Origin: Takakia lepidozioides
Taxonomy: Eukaryota; Streptophyta; Takakiopsida; Takakiales; Takakiaceae
Reading direction: 5' to 3'
Assembly: GCA_030704615.1 (NCBI GenBank)
Contig: CM060731.1
Location: 49,104,001 to 49,168,000, forward strand
DNA length: 64,000 nucleotides
Shown here: in pieces, positions 11,001 to 22,400 of the stretch
Numbering within the stretch: position 1 is the first letter of the stretch
How the letters are laid out: each line of letters starts with the position of its first letter
The notes under the pieces: model-generated
What the model was told of the DNA's origin: nothing
What the model saw: the letters and a program-made list of their open reading frames with translations, nothing else
The model's database searches: none
Position numbers and translations under genes: made by a program

Positions 11001-12765
11001 ACACATCTTGTTCAAAGTTGATGGAATATCTTAGGGGTGTTCTGAGGTTCGACTGGGTACCCCGAAAAGGTGGAAATACTAATATGGAGAAGGGTGTGTT
11101 TGTATACCCAACCCAGAGATACATGGGGTGAGGGAAACACTGACTGGTTCTTCTGATAAATGCAGCACCATTGGACTTCTCGTCACATTCAGGACCATCA
11201 GGTCTTGTGGACCAACGTGATGTTGTTTGGCCTAAGGTGATTCTCTGCTTCTGTGGCATGATCGTGGGAGGGATTATAGTCAATGATGAGTGCTTGAAAA
11301 TATGTTCCGCCTATGGCTGGTGGGTTTTCTTGATGACATTCTTTGGATGAGAACAAATTTGCATGCCTTTGACAAAAGTCGTTGTTTTATTCTTACATTG
11401 TGTGGGTTAAGTAACTTCCGTTCAGAAGTGCACAGTTTTGACCTTTATCGATGGTCTGAGGCTGTCAATTATGCTTACCTGACAAGTGGAAGTAGTTGAG
11501 AATACTCTAACATGATAATAATGCTCATCTTACTTCCAGCTGTAGTGACACACCTTAACCCCAACATGCTGCCTTGCAATTTTCTGAACTGTTATAACCC
11601 TTGTTTGACCAGCTGCAAGTGCTGAAGGAAAAGTACTTGCAAGAGCTGAACGAACTCTACAGCATGCTCTCAAGTCGCAGCACACAGGTTGGTCTCTTCA
11701 ATCTTTCCTAGCACTGTTTTGTACCCCCTTCTCGTGTCCAGATCATTGGTGTTTTGTTTTGCCGAAGGAAAGAGGATACTTGAGTGTCATTAGCAGAATT
11801 CTCGGCACTCAGTTGGGGGTGTTCTCTATCAAAACACAGGTACTTGGAAGCATGGGACATTTTGATTTTTAGTTCTCAATTTCTCTTTACTATGAGCTTG
11901 AACCTTCTCTCAATATCCTCATTTTCTGAGATTATTTGAGCAATCATACTAAACAAAGGCTAAATTGAGGACTTCCAAAAAATGTAAATGCAGTGGGCAG
12001 TATCCAGGTAGTGCCTAAGAGAGACACTCTACACTGTACCAGGTTTTCATTATATTTACATGGCGTTCTTTAAAGGAGGAGTATGCCAACATTAGAGAAG
12101 ACGGCCTCCTTGGCTTGTATACCCAAATAAGCTTTCAACTCCGCAATCATTCTTGGGTAGTCCAGCTGTTTTGGAGAGATTGGCAAGATAGCAGAGAAAG
12201 ACACAGAAGTTTTCCTTTGAATTTGAGGATTGTTATGGCAAGGGTTTTGCACATCATGTAGAGATGAATCATCCTGCATCTCTTGGATCTCTAGGGTTGG
12301 ACAAAATGTGTAGAGGATTGATTAATGGCCTCACAGAAGTGATAAGCAGCTATTCAAATGGACATTCATAGGAAGATATTGCAGCGTTGTTGCTATGTTG
12401 CACTACTGTGCAGTTGAAGGTTTACGAGTTACAAATTTGTCAGGGTTGCTTCTGTGCAGCCAATGCCTGCTGAGCAACTACAGAAATTGAAGCACTACAA
12501 GGACGTCCTGCATCGCATGATCCCCTATTTGAGGGTATCAAAGGAGCGAGTGCCCAAAGAGTTGAACCAGGACAAAGTGGATGCTTTTGAAAAGCAGATT
12601 GTGAGCATAATGGAGACCTTCAAGAAGCGACGACAACCACAACAACAACAGCCATCTGGTGGCCCGACTGGGCCTGGACAGCTCCAATCATTTGTGCAGG
12701 AACAAATGCCTGGGCAGCACTCGGATCAAAGCAGTTTGGCCAAAGATTTGCTACAGTCACAACTG
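8037..12765 (+). repeat. segmental duplication, upstream copy
   Basis: This segment is highly similar to 19483-25556. Similarity starts at ACACGAGATTTGACCTATTTT (about 8052 and 19487) and stops abruptly inside exon 11 (12765 here). It therefore includes about 1.7 kb of promoter and 5' sequence. Relative to the downstream copy it carries an extra 801-bp transposon (8375-9175). It lacks about 2.2 kb equivalent to 21503-23705, with the junction near 10969. Introns are copied as well as exons, so this was DNA-level duplication and not retroposition. Confidence 0.9.
8375..9175. mobile_element. TTAA-flanked MITE, copy A (piggyBac-like)
   Basis: An 801-bp element with near-perfect terminal inverted repeats: CCCTTAAGTTCCCAAGC at the left and the complementary GCTTGGGAACTTAAGGG at the right. 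It is flanked on both sides by TTAA (8371-8374 and 9176-9179). TTAA target duplication with CCC/GGG ends is the signature of the piggyBac superfamily. The element has no transposase frame and contains an A-run at about 8505-8528. It sits in the upstream MED15 copy's 5' region and is absent, except for a short scar, at the matching place in the downstream copy. Confidence 0.75.
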
Positions 12766-12768
12766 TAA
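9742..12768 (+). CDS. truncated MED15 paralogue (KIX plus helical region)
   Basis: Exons: 9742-9803, 10240-10351, 10567-10681, 11166-11236, 11613-11687, 12460-12768. All introns are GT-AG and the joined length is 744 nt, giving 247 residues. Exons 1-3 encode the KIX domain (MDNSWRSSLADDSRQKIVKR, DTLQRHMPVTGQDGVDEL, DYLRKISLKMLSLE). The last three encode the conserved central helices (LKEKYLQELNELYSML, LQKLKHYKDVLHRMIPYL). Compared with the full gene, exons 4-8 (glutamine-rich) are deleted and all exons after exon 11 are missing. Exon 11 ends early at TAA. Exon 3 ends and exon 9 begins in phase 1, so the frame survives. A 3-nt in-frame difference in exon 9 also preserves it. Exon 2 is identical to the full copy. 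It could be an expressed KIX-only competitor or a recent pseudogene that is open by chance; expression is unknown. Confidence 0.6.
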
Positions 12769-14861
12769 ACGTTCCACTGAGATAGATGGGTTGGATGAAG
12801 AACTCAAGGATCACACCCTTGCAGATGGTTTGGCATTTGTATGGTCATTTGTCAGTGCGGGTCCATATCATCCCCAGGGTTTTCACAATCTCCATGGGAT
12901 GAGATTATTCCTTGCCTTGGTTTTGTGCAGAACAGGATAAAGAAAGGGATCAATGTGGACATGGTTGATGCCACTCTTGGCAAGAAAAACGAAGTCACCG
13001 TCATCAATGTGTCCCTATGCTGCACAACCCAGAGTTGAGGTTAGAGATCTTAGCTCAGAATAAGTAAACTTGCAAGGCATGTAACTAAAATTAACTCCAC
13101 AGTATGTATGGGTTTCTCATAGGGGTCGAAAATGGAATGCTGTTTAGAACAAGGTAGATCAACGTTGAACCTTTGTTAAATTTCATGCGTACTGTAGAGT
13201 ATATGGCCTTTACAACCAGTGAACATTGGCTGATTTGCATTCAGCAAGGCAGCACATTTTGCATGTTGTCAGTATCCATTGAAGTTGATGGAATACTGCG
13301 AAACCTCACCAGAAACCAACTATTGGCAAGCTGGTATTCTCCTCCCAGGACAGAGCACTAAGTACACATTCACGACAAATGTTGCAGCATTCTTAGTCCA
13401 ATACACAATAATGAAGGTGATAAACAATGTAGTAGTGACTGTCAAGAGTTTATTGAGCTTCAGCAACATAACGATTTGTCGAGTGAGTGACTGGTAGAAT
13501 TTGCGTGTGTAACAAGAAGTATATGGCTGTTGACAATGGAGGCAGGGGCAACGTTCAGGCGACTACATCAAATCCGTCTACACAGTATTATAGGCAAATC
13601 AGTATTACCTATACAAAAACCCAATGAATTATTTATGGTCCACATCAAGGTCAAATTGGCATGTACTTTCAGGCGTATCTGTGAGCATACCGGTGGTAAT
13701 ACTTGTATGGTAAACAAACAATTCTACCTTCTTTTGTGCGAATTTTGCTGTTGTTGTGATTGTCCTTGTTGAATTGGTTATCATGCTGGAGGGAGGAAAT
13801 GGAGTATCCCAGGATGGATTGCGACTGGCTCCTTATGGTGCAGGCCCTACATGTAAGCCAGCTCACTGCGGACTGCCAGATTGTCGGCGCATACAAAAGT
13901 CCCCAGCGTAGTAGATTGTAGTGTAATCAGTGCTCCATCCTACAAAGACCACATTTCTCATCCTTGATGAAACTATTTGCTGATAGGAATGCCCCATGAA
14001 AAGAAAAACCAAAGTGAAACAAAAAAGAAAATTGCAGAATGACAAACTGAGATAAACTGCCTAACCACATCTAAAGACTTTTGGGGGCAGGTCAAAATCG
14101 TAGTGCATCCTCTCGAAACAGCTGGCTGTAGCCAAATAGAAGGGATATTCATGAACCAGACCTTTTGCAAATCACCAGGAATCATCGTGTTAAATTTGTA
14201 CCCCGGCACACAAATGGAACCTGAGAAGAGGCCGTCTTTGTGGCTCTGCCTCCATAACCAGTAGGTATTGCAACACGGAAAATGTGGAGCTCACTCTAGT
14301 TACTGCGCAAGATCAAAAGCTAGATAATCAATTATTTCACACTCCTAAATGTAATAAAACTTTGCATGCACACAATCCCATTCGACCCCCACAAAACCAA
14401 ATAAACATCTTCAAAAGCTTACAGGGAGATTATTGACACTGGATATCCCATCAAATGGAGAGAATTGCATATCAAATGGAGATATCTTGAGGCAAATTCT
14501 CTGCTAGGCCGGCAGGCGCTGAGCTCCTTGACGATTACTGCAACAGTGGCTTTCACCCCACTTCCAGCCACCAGCCATTAAATGTCAGTTTCCAAGTAGT
14601 CATTTCTGATCATTATCATGCTACGGAAGGTGTTTCCTTACGATCTTTCGTTCAGGGAACATAAAAACGATTTGAGAAACATAGACGCAACAGTTAGTGT
14701 TCACTTCCGCGCCAAGGCAACTCAGCTATCAACACATGCTCGAAGTACTTTGTGAGACACCCGAGCAACTAAATGCCGGTAAGGAGCACGCACGTAGACA
14801 TACCTTGAGAAGAAAGGGGCGGAAACAGTCGTATTAGCAAATGCTGGTCCTTTTCGAACTG
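12769..14861. other. no gene recognised
   Basis: After the duplication breakpoint the sequence is unrelated to the full MED15 locus. Short overlapping frames only; no repeats or motifs recognised. Confidence 0.5.
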
Positions 14862-14869
14862 GTGTGTAC

Positions 14870-15322
14870 CAGTGTTGGACTGGTATATAGGTGAAGGACT
14901 GGTATAAAGTATTGGTATATGCACTGGTATTAGATACCAGACCAGTCTGGTATCGTTTGGGAGAATTCTTGGTCATATACCAGACCAGGCTGGTATCAGT
15001 TTTTTCATACCAGCCACAATACCCACAGTCTACCTCATTTACTCTGGTATGTGTACCATATTAATTTATGTGTACATTTGCCTATACATTTGTATTTATG
15101 TATATTTACTTCTAAAGCCATCTTGAATTACAAGTTTATCAAAGGAAGATAATAGGAATATCAAGTGAAAATAAATACAATACACAGAAAGGATGATACC
15201 AGAATTGATACCTCATATCAGCTGGTATTGTGGTATAGACCAGACTGGTATGAAAGTTTTGTGATACGCCTGGTACCAGGACCAGTCTGGTATGTAAAAA
15301 AATTGATACCAGTCCAACACTG
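14870..15322. mobile_element. hAT-type MITE with perfect 8-bp target duplication
   Basis: A 453-bp element with terminal inverted repeats CAGTGTTGGACTGGTAT and ATACCAGTCCAACACTG. It is bounded by identical 8-bp direct repeats GTGTGTAC (14862-14869 and 15323-15330). CAGTGTTG ends and 8-bp duplications are typical of hAT elements. Subterminal regions are packed with CTGGTAT/ATACCAG motifs in both orientations (for example ATACCAGACCAGTCTGGTAT near 14934), as expected for hAT transposase-binding sites. No coding capacity. The perfect duplication suggests a fairly recent insertion. Confidence 0.85.
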
Positions 15323-15330
15323 GTGTGTAC

Positions 15331-15628
15331 AGCGGACTGGTATCTGAGCTTGCCAATCATTTGACCAAGGGTGGGTAGGTCTAAGAAACACGTGGAATGA
15401 TTCATGTGGGGTGATTCCTGTGCGGCACTCTGATGCACCCACTGGGTCTGCTGGAGTTGAGATGGCATAAGACAAACCACAAATTAGTGAGTGTTCATAT
15501 TCTGGTGACCGTCGGTACCATTCTGATGGTTAAGAGGACAGATGGAAGAATGGGAGGCACCCCACGAGCGACAGTGACATGACACGTCAGGCGAGCAGGA
15601 AAGCAGGGCCAGGCGTTCTGGCGCCGGC
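15331..15628. other. no feature recognised
   Basis: Short spacer between two MITEs; nothing recognised. Confidence 0.4.
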
Positions 15629-15631
15629 TAA

Positions 15632-15974
15632 AGGGCCAACTTCCATGTATTGGACAAAAATGACACCTTGCTTCCATGTGTTAATTTTCGGCGACGCCCC
15701 GCTGAGCGCAATACCTGGGATTTCCGCGCCCGAGTTCATGGCCGGTAATCGCTTTTGACCTGTTTTACTGGGTTACCATGTTTCCTCTATCCACCCCACG
15801 TGAGCCAAGTGATAGGCTCAATTGGTCTAGGCCTTGGACAGTGAGGGAGACCTACTGCCAGATTGCTTTTGAACCCCATGCACATAAGAGCAACCATCCA
15901 TGCCACCAGTCTGCCATGCTCCACTGACGCTGTCCAACTTTGGCCGGGACTGCAGATACATGGAAGTTGGCCCT
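15632..15974. mobile_element. TAA-flanked MITE (PIF/Harbinger Tourist-like)
   Basis: A 343-bp element with 19-bp terminal inverted repeats AGGGCCAACTTCCATGTAT and ATACATGGAAGTTGGCCCT. It is flanked by TAA on both sides (15629-15631 and 15975-15977). A 3-bp TWA duplication is the PIF/Harbinger hallmark. An internal stretch near 15815-15895 (GGCTCAATTGG ... TTTTGAACCCC) vaguely resembles tRNA-type promoter boxes and could be a decayed SINE, which I do not call. No coding frame. Confidence 0.7.
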
Positions 15975-15977
15975 TAA

Positions 15978-16631
15978 GGCCCGATCAAGGTATTAGGAGT
16001 TGGACTTATTATGGGTATAACTTTAGAGATGTAACATAGACTAAGTTTACTATAAAATAGGCCCGTACGCCCGTCACACCATGGGAATTGGCTTCGCCCA
16101 CTTTGTAGGCTATGGATTGTTGGATGATATAGGTCCATGTCACCAAGGCAATGAATAGGCTACCATACTATAGCGGAAGCCCAACGGCGAAAGAGGCAGC
16201 GACAAAGAGATAGGAGAGACCATGCACGATGGGGTTGGAGAGACCAGCTTCGTGATGGCGGGAGAATCGCGTTACAACAAAATGTCTTCATGTAATTGTG
16301 GATTTCCAGTGGACATTGTCTGGAAATCCATATTTCATGGTAATGTGACATGTAGGCGCCAGGTTGGAGCCATGTCAACGTCTCCGCCGGCAGCTGCCGC
16401 TAGTGTGGTAGGCAGAGCGGCACACTACCATCCTTTAAACCAATAGGAGGGTCCGAAATTGAGTGATGCTGCCCCTCTTGCCGCTAGTGTGTATCGCCCA
16501 TATCTAATTATAAATCGATCGCAAGGCTATAGCCACATTCATCTCTTGGACAAAATATTATTCATCCATATTCATTTCTTCATTCTTTTGATCCCGATAA
16601 TAACTACACTTGCTCTCCTCCAACCCATGAA
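15978..16631. other. no gene recognised
   Basis: GCCGCTAGTGTG occurs near 16390 and 16480, a possible short repeat. Otherwise only an ATTCATC-rich stretch similar to that at 5.1-5.3 kb. Confidence 0.4.
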
Positions 16632-16635
16632 TTAA

Positions 16636-16676
16636 CCCTTAAGCGCCCACCGTACTCAAGAGATAATAACTTTTGC

Positions 16677-16712
<36 letters not shown>

Positions 16713-17433
16713 CCAAAAAAAAAAAGTATGACGCCTTCCAAAGGGAGCGTAACTTATCGTGTCTCTTCACCACAAGGGCTACTGCCTTCCAGCTGAAAGG
16801 TGGACACCTTCATGACACACCAGACCGTGGTTTGAACCCACAACCACATCCGACTTGGTATGTGCCCATTACCACTGGCTACATGCTTTATGTGCAATGG
16901 ATTGTAGGGTCGTGTGGAGCACCGCGAGATCTCGGCTGAAATTGCCCTAATTTTCAGTTAGGGCAAAGTGCTTCTCTTACAAGCGCAGGTGGTCTGACTG
17001 CCAGCTCTTTTTCTTGTTCTTGGGACCGCACGCCGTTGGTCGCTGTTTGACCAGACTTTGACCAGCTGCAAATCAGGAAATATGAATCCAATTTCTGCAT
17101 TCTATGGCTCAATAGAATGCCAATGTGTTGGATAACACCTGTGAGCGCAGGATGAGACCATGCGGATTTCATCCTGACATTGAAATTTGCAAATTCCTCC
17201 AATTTTGTTTTTTGTTTTTTGTGCAAAAAATGGCCCCACACACAACGGTGGCGTTTCTCTGATTTTTGCTTGATTGGCCTAGAAATTTCCAGGTGTGTGC
17301 AAGGGGTAGGTACAAGCATAATGTCCGGTCAATTTCCCAAAAACCTTTTTCTTCACCAAGACATAGGCTTATTTACCTGAGCTGGGATCCACATTGTTTT
17401 AAAAGTCAACATTGGGCACTCGGTGCTTAAGGG
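16636..17433. mobile_element. TTAA-flanked MITE, copy B (piggyBac-like)
   Basis: A 798-bp element with ends CCCTTAAGCGCCCACCG and the inverted GGGCACTCGGTGCTTAAGGG. TTAA flanks it on the left (16632-16635) and a mutated TTGA on the right (17434-17437). Ends and length match copy A (801 bp). It contains a minus-strand SINE and a long T-run (about 16679-16712). No transposase frame. Confidence 0.65.
16713..16885 (-). mobile_element. tRNA-derived SINE inside TTAA MITE copy B
   Basis: On the minus strand there is an A-box-like TAGCCAGTGG (plus 16872-16881) and, about 35 bp on, a B-box GGTTCAAACC (plus 16829-16838). These are the internal RNA polymerase III promoter elements of tRNA-derived SINEs. 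The body ends toward an A/T homopolymer tract. It shares head and body blocks (ACCACTGG...GGTATGTG...CACAACC, and a tail-side GACG) with the SINE at 18930-19083. Confidence 0.65.
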
Positions 17434-17441
17434 TTGAGGTG

Positions 17442-17769
17442 TAAGAGCATCTCCACCGGGGGTCCCTAAATGCCCAGACAACAACGGCAAAGGACCCCCC
17501 CCCCCCCTTGGTATCCAGAGGGCCTATATCATGCACGAAAGTACGGTCCGGGGGGTGTAGGCCATGCCAGTACCTGCTGGAGCGACTAAAAAACACGACT
17601 GCGTAAATGCGAACGATCAACCACATGAATAGTCGGCGTGAAGGCACTACCAAAGATGTTGATGTGTAGCCCTCACGCCATCCCCTTGTCATGGTTTTTG
17701 TGTTTTTTCTCCCTGACACGGAATTTTGCCGCTTCCGTGGCTGCGAGCGGCTCGGTGGGGATGCTCTTA
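17442..17769. mobile_element. MITE with TAAGAGCATCTCCACCG ends
   Basis: A 328-bp sequence bounded by TAAGAGCATCTCCACCG and its near-perfect inverse CGGTGGGGATGCTCTTA. Ends of the GAGCATCTCCA type are common on plant MITEs. I cannot define a clean target duplication. It includes a run of C (about 17497-17508) and no coding frame. It lies directly against the right end of TTAA MITE copy B. Confidence 0.55.
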
Positions 17770-18261
17770 GCACCAACACCCTAAAAAATCAACACACACC
17801 TTGCAACCGGCTGGCCCCCGCATGGGCTCGAGCCCTTACCTTCGCTGCAACCTCCATGCAGCCCCCCAGCTATGGGCCCGAGGCGATGGCCGGAGCTTCC
17901 ATCGCCGTCGATTACAGGTTAGGGCACAAGCCTGGAAATCCCCAGACCTGCGCCGGCCGCCGGCCCCTCTAGGGCATTCAAGGGGTTTGGGGAAGCGTGG
18001 CACCCCATATTGGATATATTTCTTTCACCCTAACCTGACCCAGGTTGCCGTGTCAGCAACTTGTGCAGGTTTGGGGGGCCAAAAAGGCCTCAAAAAGCTG
18101 AGGTGGCCCCCTTCCGTTGGTCCTTTGGCCTACCCCTTCAGGCATTGACCAATTGGCCAATGCCACATGAAGGGGGACCTCATTATCTATCCAATGAGGC
18201 CAAAAAAGGGCCAATTGCCCTTAAGCACAGGAAGATATGGCGAGCTAAGCAAACCCAACCG

Positions 18262-18296
18262 ACCCAATTTGGGTCGGTACACCACTTAAGGGTTAA
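18262..18296. repeat. isolated right end of a TTAA MITE (copy D)
   Basis: CTTAAGGG followed by TTAA (18285-18296) matches the right terminus of MITE copies A-C, preceded by GGGTCGGTACACCA. No matching left end was found between 17770 and here, so this is probably a truncated copy. The remaining 17770-18260 holds nothing else I recognise. Confidence 0.4.
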
Positions 18297-18450
18297 TATT
18301 TTTCAATATCCGCAGGTTCTGGGTATTAAAATATTTTGGTCTTAGACATCCACCGGTTCTTGGTAGTACCAACATGCATCCGGTTATCAAGGTTAGGCTA
18401 ACATCCGCCATCTATTGACTGGTATTGGCTGGATATCCGCAGGATATTAC

Positions 18451-19203
18451 CAGTGTTGTGCGGGTTCTGACTTTTTAAGGAACCCGCCGGGTCCGGGTGC
18501 GGGTTTTTTTTTTCGGAGCCAAGTCCGGGTCCGGATCCGGGTTTTTGAAATTTGGAAAATCCGGGTCCGGGTTGGGGTCCGGGTTTGTCAACACGGACCC
18601 GGGTTGGGGTCCGGGTAGTTGTTGGGAAATATTAGCGGGTTCACGGGTTCGGATCCGGGTCCTAATTTATTGATTAAATAAATTAGAAAAATAAGATTAA
18701 TTAGGGATAAATTTATTTTTGACTGGAAAAACTTTAAATCCTAATAATGAATTTTATTTTAAGAGACATTCCCTCAAAATATACCATGAATATGAATATG
18801 TATACCATGAATAAGAATTAGATTAAGTTTGAGTTCCATTTTCTATTTTTCAATATCAATTCTTTAAACATGTTAAGAATAGTAATATGCCTCAAGGGTA
18901 GATCACTATAGCATGGATGTGTGGGATCTGGCATAATAATAATATATGACGTCTCCTTTGGGAGGTGTAAATTATGGTCCCAGAGGGCACAACTTTGTGA
19001 CACCACTCGGGGGATTGAACCCACAACCGCTTTTGAGGTGGTATGTGGGCATTACCACTGGGCTACAACGTGGTGGGGCTGGCTGCTGCCTATTACTGCT
19101 GGTCCCCTCCACACATATGACAAAACCTACCAGATCTAAGGTGGACCCAGTGTGCCCCATCTAAATTTAAGACCTGGACCTGACCCGCTACATTGGCCCA
19201 CGG
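18451..19203. mobile_element. probable hAT-like non-autonomous element
   Basis: The left end CAGTGTTGTGCGGGTT follows GATATTAC (18443-18450). The same GATATTAC octamer recurs at 19204-19211, which fits an 8-bp hAT target duplication. The right end is diverged (ACCCGCTACATTG before GCCCACGG), so the inverted repeat is imperfect. The left part is a run of CCGGGTCCGGGT-type subterminal motifs. A minus-strand SINE lies in the right part. No coding frame. Confidence 0.5.
18930..19083 (-). mobile_element. tRNA-derived SINE inside hAT-like element
   Basis: The minus strand shows A-box TAGCCCAGTGG (plus 19055-19065) and B-box GGTTCAATCC (plus 19012-19021) at normal tRNA spacing. A non-tRNA body and an ATTATTATT-type tail (plus about 18935-18948) follow. 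It is in the same family as the SINE at 16713-16885 and has the same A and B boxes as the one at 32878-33066. Confidence 0.7.
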
Positions 19204-19482
19204 GATATTACACCGGGTGTAGAAATTGTTTTTTCATATTTTCATATCCGCCGGCTATACATCTAACCCGGATCCTAGAAAATGCCAGTTCCGAGTCCGG
19301 ATACAGTGATACCCCGGTTGATATCTTGCTGTTGATATCCTGATGACTCTATATCTGCCCAACACTGTTGCATATCCCTGTAATCCCCGCATGGTGTATA
19401 TCCCCCTTGGCGTATACCCCATGTTGTCGCACTTTCCCCACCAACCAATGTCAATCTTTTCAAATGCCATGCCCCTACATAT

Positions 19483-22400
19483 AGACACGAGATTTGACCT
19501 ATTTTCCCCCAGAGAAGACACCAAAAGATTCGTGTTTATCGGCCTTTCATTTGGGGACGAATCTCGGGAAGGCGAAATCTCGCCCTCACTTTGGTGGTGC
19601 TTAGAGGGGATAGCGACTATAGTTGTTTGAGTTTCTGGTCCTGCAAGCAACGAAGGGATAAATGTAGAGTTTCGGTGTTTTCAACTGAAGGGAACGGGAT
19701 GGACCGTATTGCAAAAGCATAGTGAGCAGAAGTGATGCTTTCTAACCTGGACATGGCCAGTAAGATGTAAACCCTTAACGTTAATATACCGTGCTATTGC
19801 GGTTTCGCTGGCTATGCAAATTGGGATTACATAGTGCATGTTGTGGAGGGGATCGATCCAGAGATGGTGTATGGCTTGGTTTCCTTGGTTGTTCGTGCGG
19901 AATTCATGTTTTGATTTCCATATGGACACTACAGCGGAACGCTGTTGAAGGGCAACACGGGTATGGAGGAATTGCTCGGATCGGGGAAAAGGTGGCAAAT
20001 ATTTATGCACCAATATACCGTAATATAGGTATTTAGTCATCTCTGTAGTTATCAGGTCAACCAGGACTACACGTGTCGGTAGCATTTGTCGGTCTCTTCG
20101 CCGACACTCGGACGTTCTCTCTTCTTCCACTCCTGCATCTCTAACTTACATTATGTCTTCCTCGCTCGAGGAAGGATCCTTCGGGCGGACGCTTGGACTG
20201 CAAGCTCATGGATTCCCTTTCGTAACTCGTTTTTCACTTCGAATGTGCGGGAGTGTGGATTGACAGGAAGGCCATAGGCATTAGTGCTCTACCACACTGT
20301 CATTTCGGCAACGATGGATAATTCCTGGCGGTCGTCACTGGCGGATGATTCTCGGCAGAAGATTGTGAAGCGGATGTGAGTTTTTCGAGAAATATCCCCC
20401 TTTGCTTGAATCCTGTGAGAGCGGATAGCGACTTGTTGTTTGGATTTTTGGTCCTGCAACCAACGAAGGGATAAATCATAGAGTATTGAACAGAGTTTCG
20501 GTGTTGCAACTGAAAACGGAATTGACCTGATAGGTCATTGGGTGCATAGAGGGCAGAACTGATGGTTTCCAAATCCTGGTAGGGTTGGGTTCTTCACGGG
20601 TTTCAGATTCGAAACCCTATTGTATAAATATTAATGCTACTGCATGTCAATCGATGGATGTACAAATTGGGATTATAGAGTGTGATGTGGTGGTCATCCA
20701 GTCTTTGCCGAGGAATACACCCTGGGGTCTTCAGATGCTATGCCTTGGTTTCTGTGGTTGCTGGTGAATAATTCATGTTTTGACTTTCTGTCTGTTCAGA
20801 ATGGACACCCTACAGCGGCACATGCCAGTGACAGGGCAAGACGGTGTGGATGAGTTGCTTAAAATTGCTTGGCGCTTTGAGGAAAAAATCTACCAGGCTG
20901 CCACTGACCAGGTCAGCTGTCAGTGGGTATAGGCTAGGAAGAATCTGACCCGAAAGGTAGGCATAGATGACAACACATGCTACTGGAGAGGAATGAAGAG
21001 ATCTTTTATTGTAGGGGTTGGCAAGTGTTCGGTGTATGATGTGATGGGATAATCTTTTGGTCAATAATGTGAATTCTGTTGGGCGGTTGTGAATTTTGGT
21101 GCCTTGCAGCAAGACTATCTTCGGAAAATCTCATTAAAGATGCTATCACTGGAGACCAAGGCAAATGGTCCCCTCCAAGGCAGGCCTGGTGCACCTGGTC
21201 AGGGTGCCATGAAGCAAGACCCAGGTCAGCAGATGTGTTTTACAATGAGATAGGGGAGAGGGGAGGGACAGAGAGTTGCAGGGCTAGATTGACCTGGAAA
21301 ATGGCAGAGCAACCTCATCATTTAATAAAGAGACTGACAAAGAAAACTTGCATGTATTGCAGTGGCGCCATCTGCCAGATCAGAGGTCAGGTGTAGAGAT
21401 CTCGGGCAATGTGGAATTGATGCTTTTGCTTAAGCATGCAACAGCACTGTCTCAAACTTCAAAAGTCCGAAGACTGAATTTTTGTCCTGATATTTGTTCT
21501 TTTGCACAGCATCGCATTTGATTCGCAATCCTGCACAGGCCCTGAGCAATGGGGTTCAGCTGGCCAGTCAAACTCAGCAGCAGCTCCAGCAACGGCAGCA
21601 ACAACTACTCGCACAATCTCTTCAAGGGAACCTTGCAGCTGGCAACTTGCAAACTTCAGCTGCTGGCCTAGGTTCCAGCATGTCCACCTTATCTGGAATG
21701 CCACAAAACTCTATCTCTAATATGGCAGGTCAGGTTCTGGGGAATCCAAATATGTTGTCGACTCGTTTTCAGCAATTGCAGCAACAACAGCAACAACAAC
21801 AACAACAACATCGGCAACAGCAACAGCAAGTTGTCCAGCAGCAGCAGCAGCAACAACAACATCAACAACATCAACAACAACAGCAGCAGCAGGTCTGTCT
21901 CACTCTCTACTAGCACTATTTGCTTGAGCAATCTTGGTATAGGCAGCGAGTTAAACCATCTATAATTGATGCTAGCCGTGATGCATTGTGGTGAAGTGTG
22001 TGGTGATTCGTTTCCTCGTTTGTATATCTCCAGCCAGATTCTCATCTCCTTTATGATCACATTGATTGCAATTCATTGTTGGCAGTGCATCAGAGAGGGA
22101 TGCGTGCTAAACTGCCTTTGAGGTGGGATGGGTGGGGTAGCAGCTATTGTATCAGCAGAGGTTGCAGCAGCAGCAATTGGCCAAGCAGAAGATGCAGCAG
22201 CAGCAGCAGTCCCTTCTCCAGCACCAACAGCAGCAACAGCAGCAATCACTTCAGCAACAACAACAACAAGTAGGTGTCCCCTCTTCTCAAGAATGAGGAT
22301 GAGTGAGATGCAACTGGAGAGGATTTTATAACCTGTGTGTTGAGCAATGTTTACTGTTTCATTTAAGTGCGTTCCAAATCGGAAGGCCCTCTTATTCAAG

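Noticed and set aside
15815-15895. tRNA gene or SINE
   Set aside because: Only loosely matches A and B boxes and cannot fold as a tRNA by eye; it lies inside a Tourist-like MITE.
21689-22060. Long Leu-rich minus-strand frame resembling a membrane protein
   Set aside because: It is the antisense of CAG/CAA-rich MED15 exon 4; poly-Leu is the shadow of poly-Gln.
22128-22331. Ala/Thr-rich frame over MED15 exon 5
   Set aside because: Alternate frame of a CAG repeat; the Gln frame has correct phase and splice sites.
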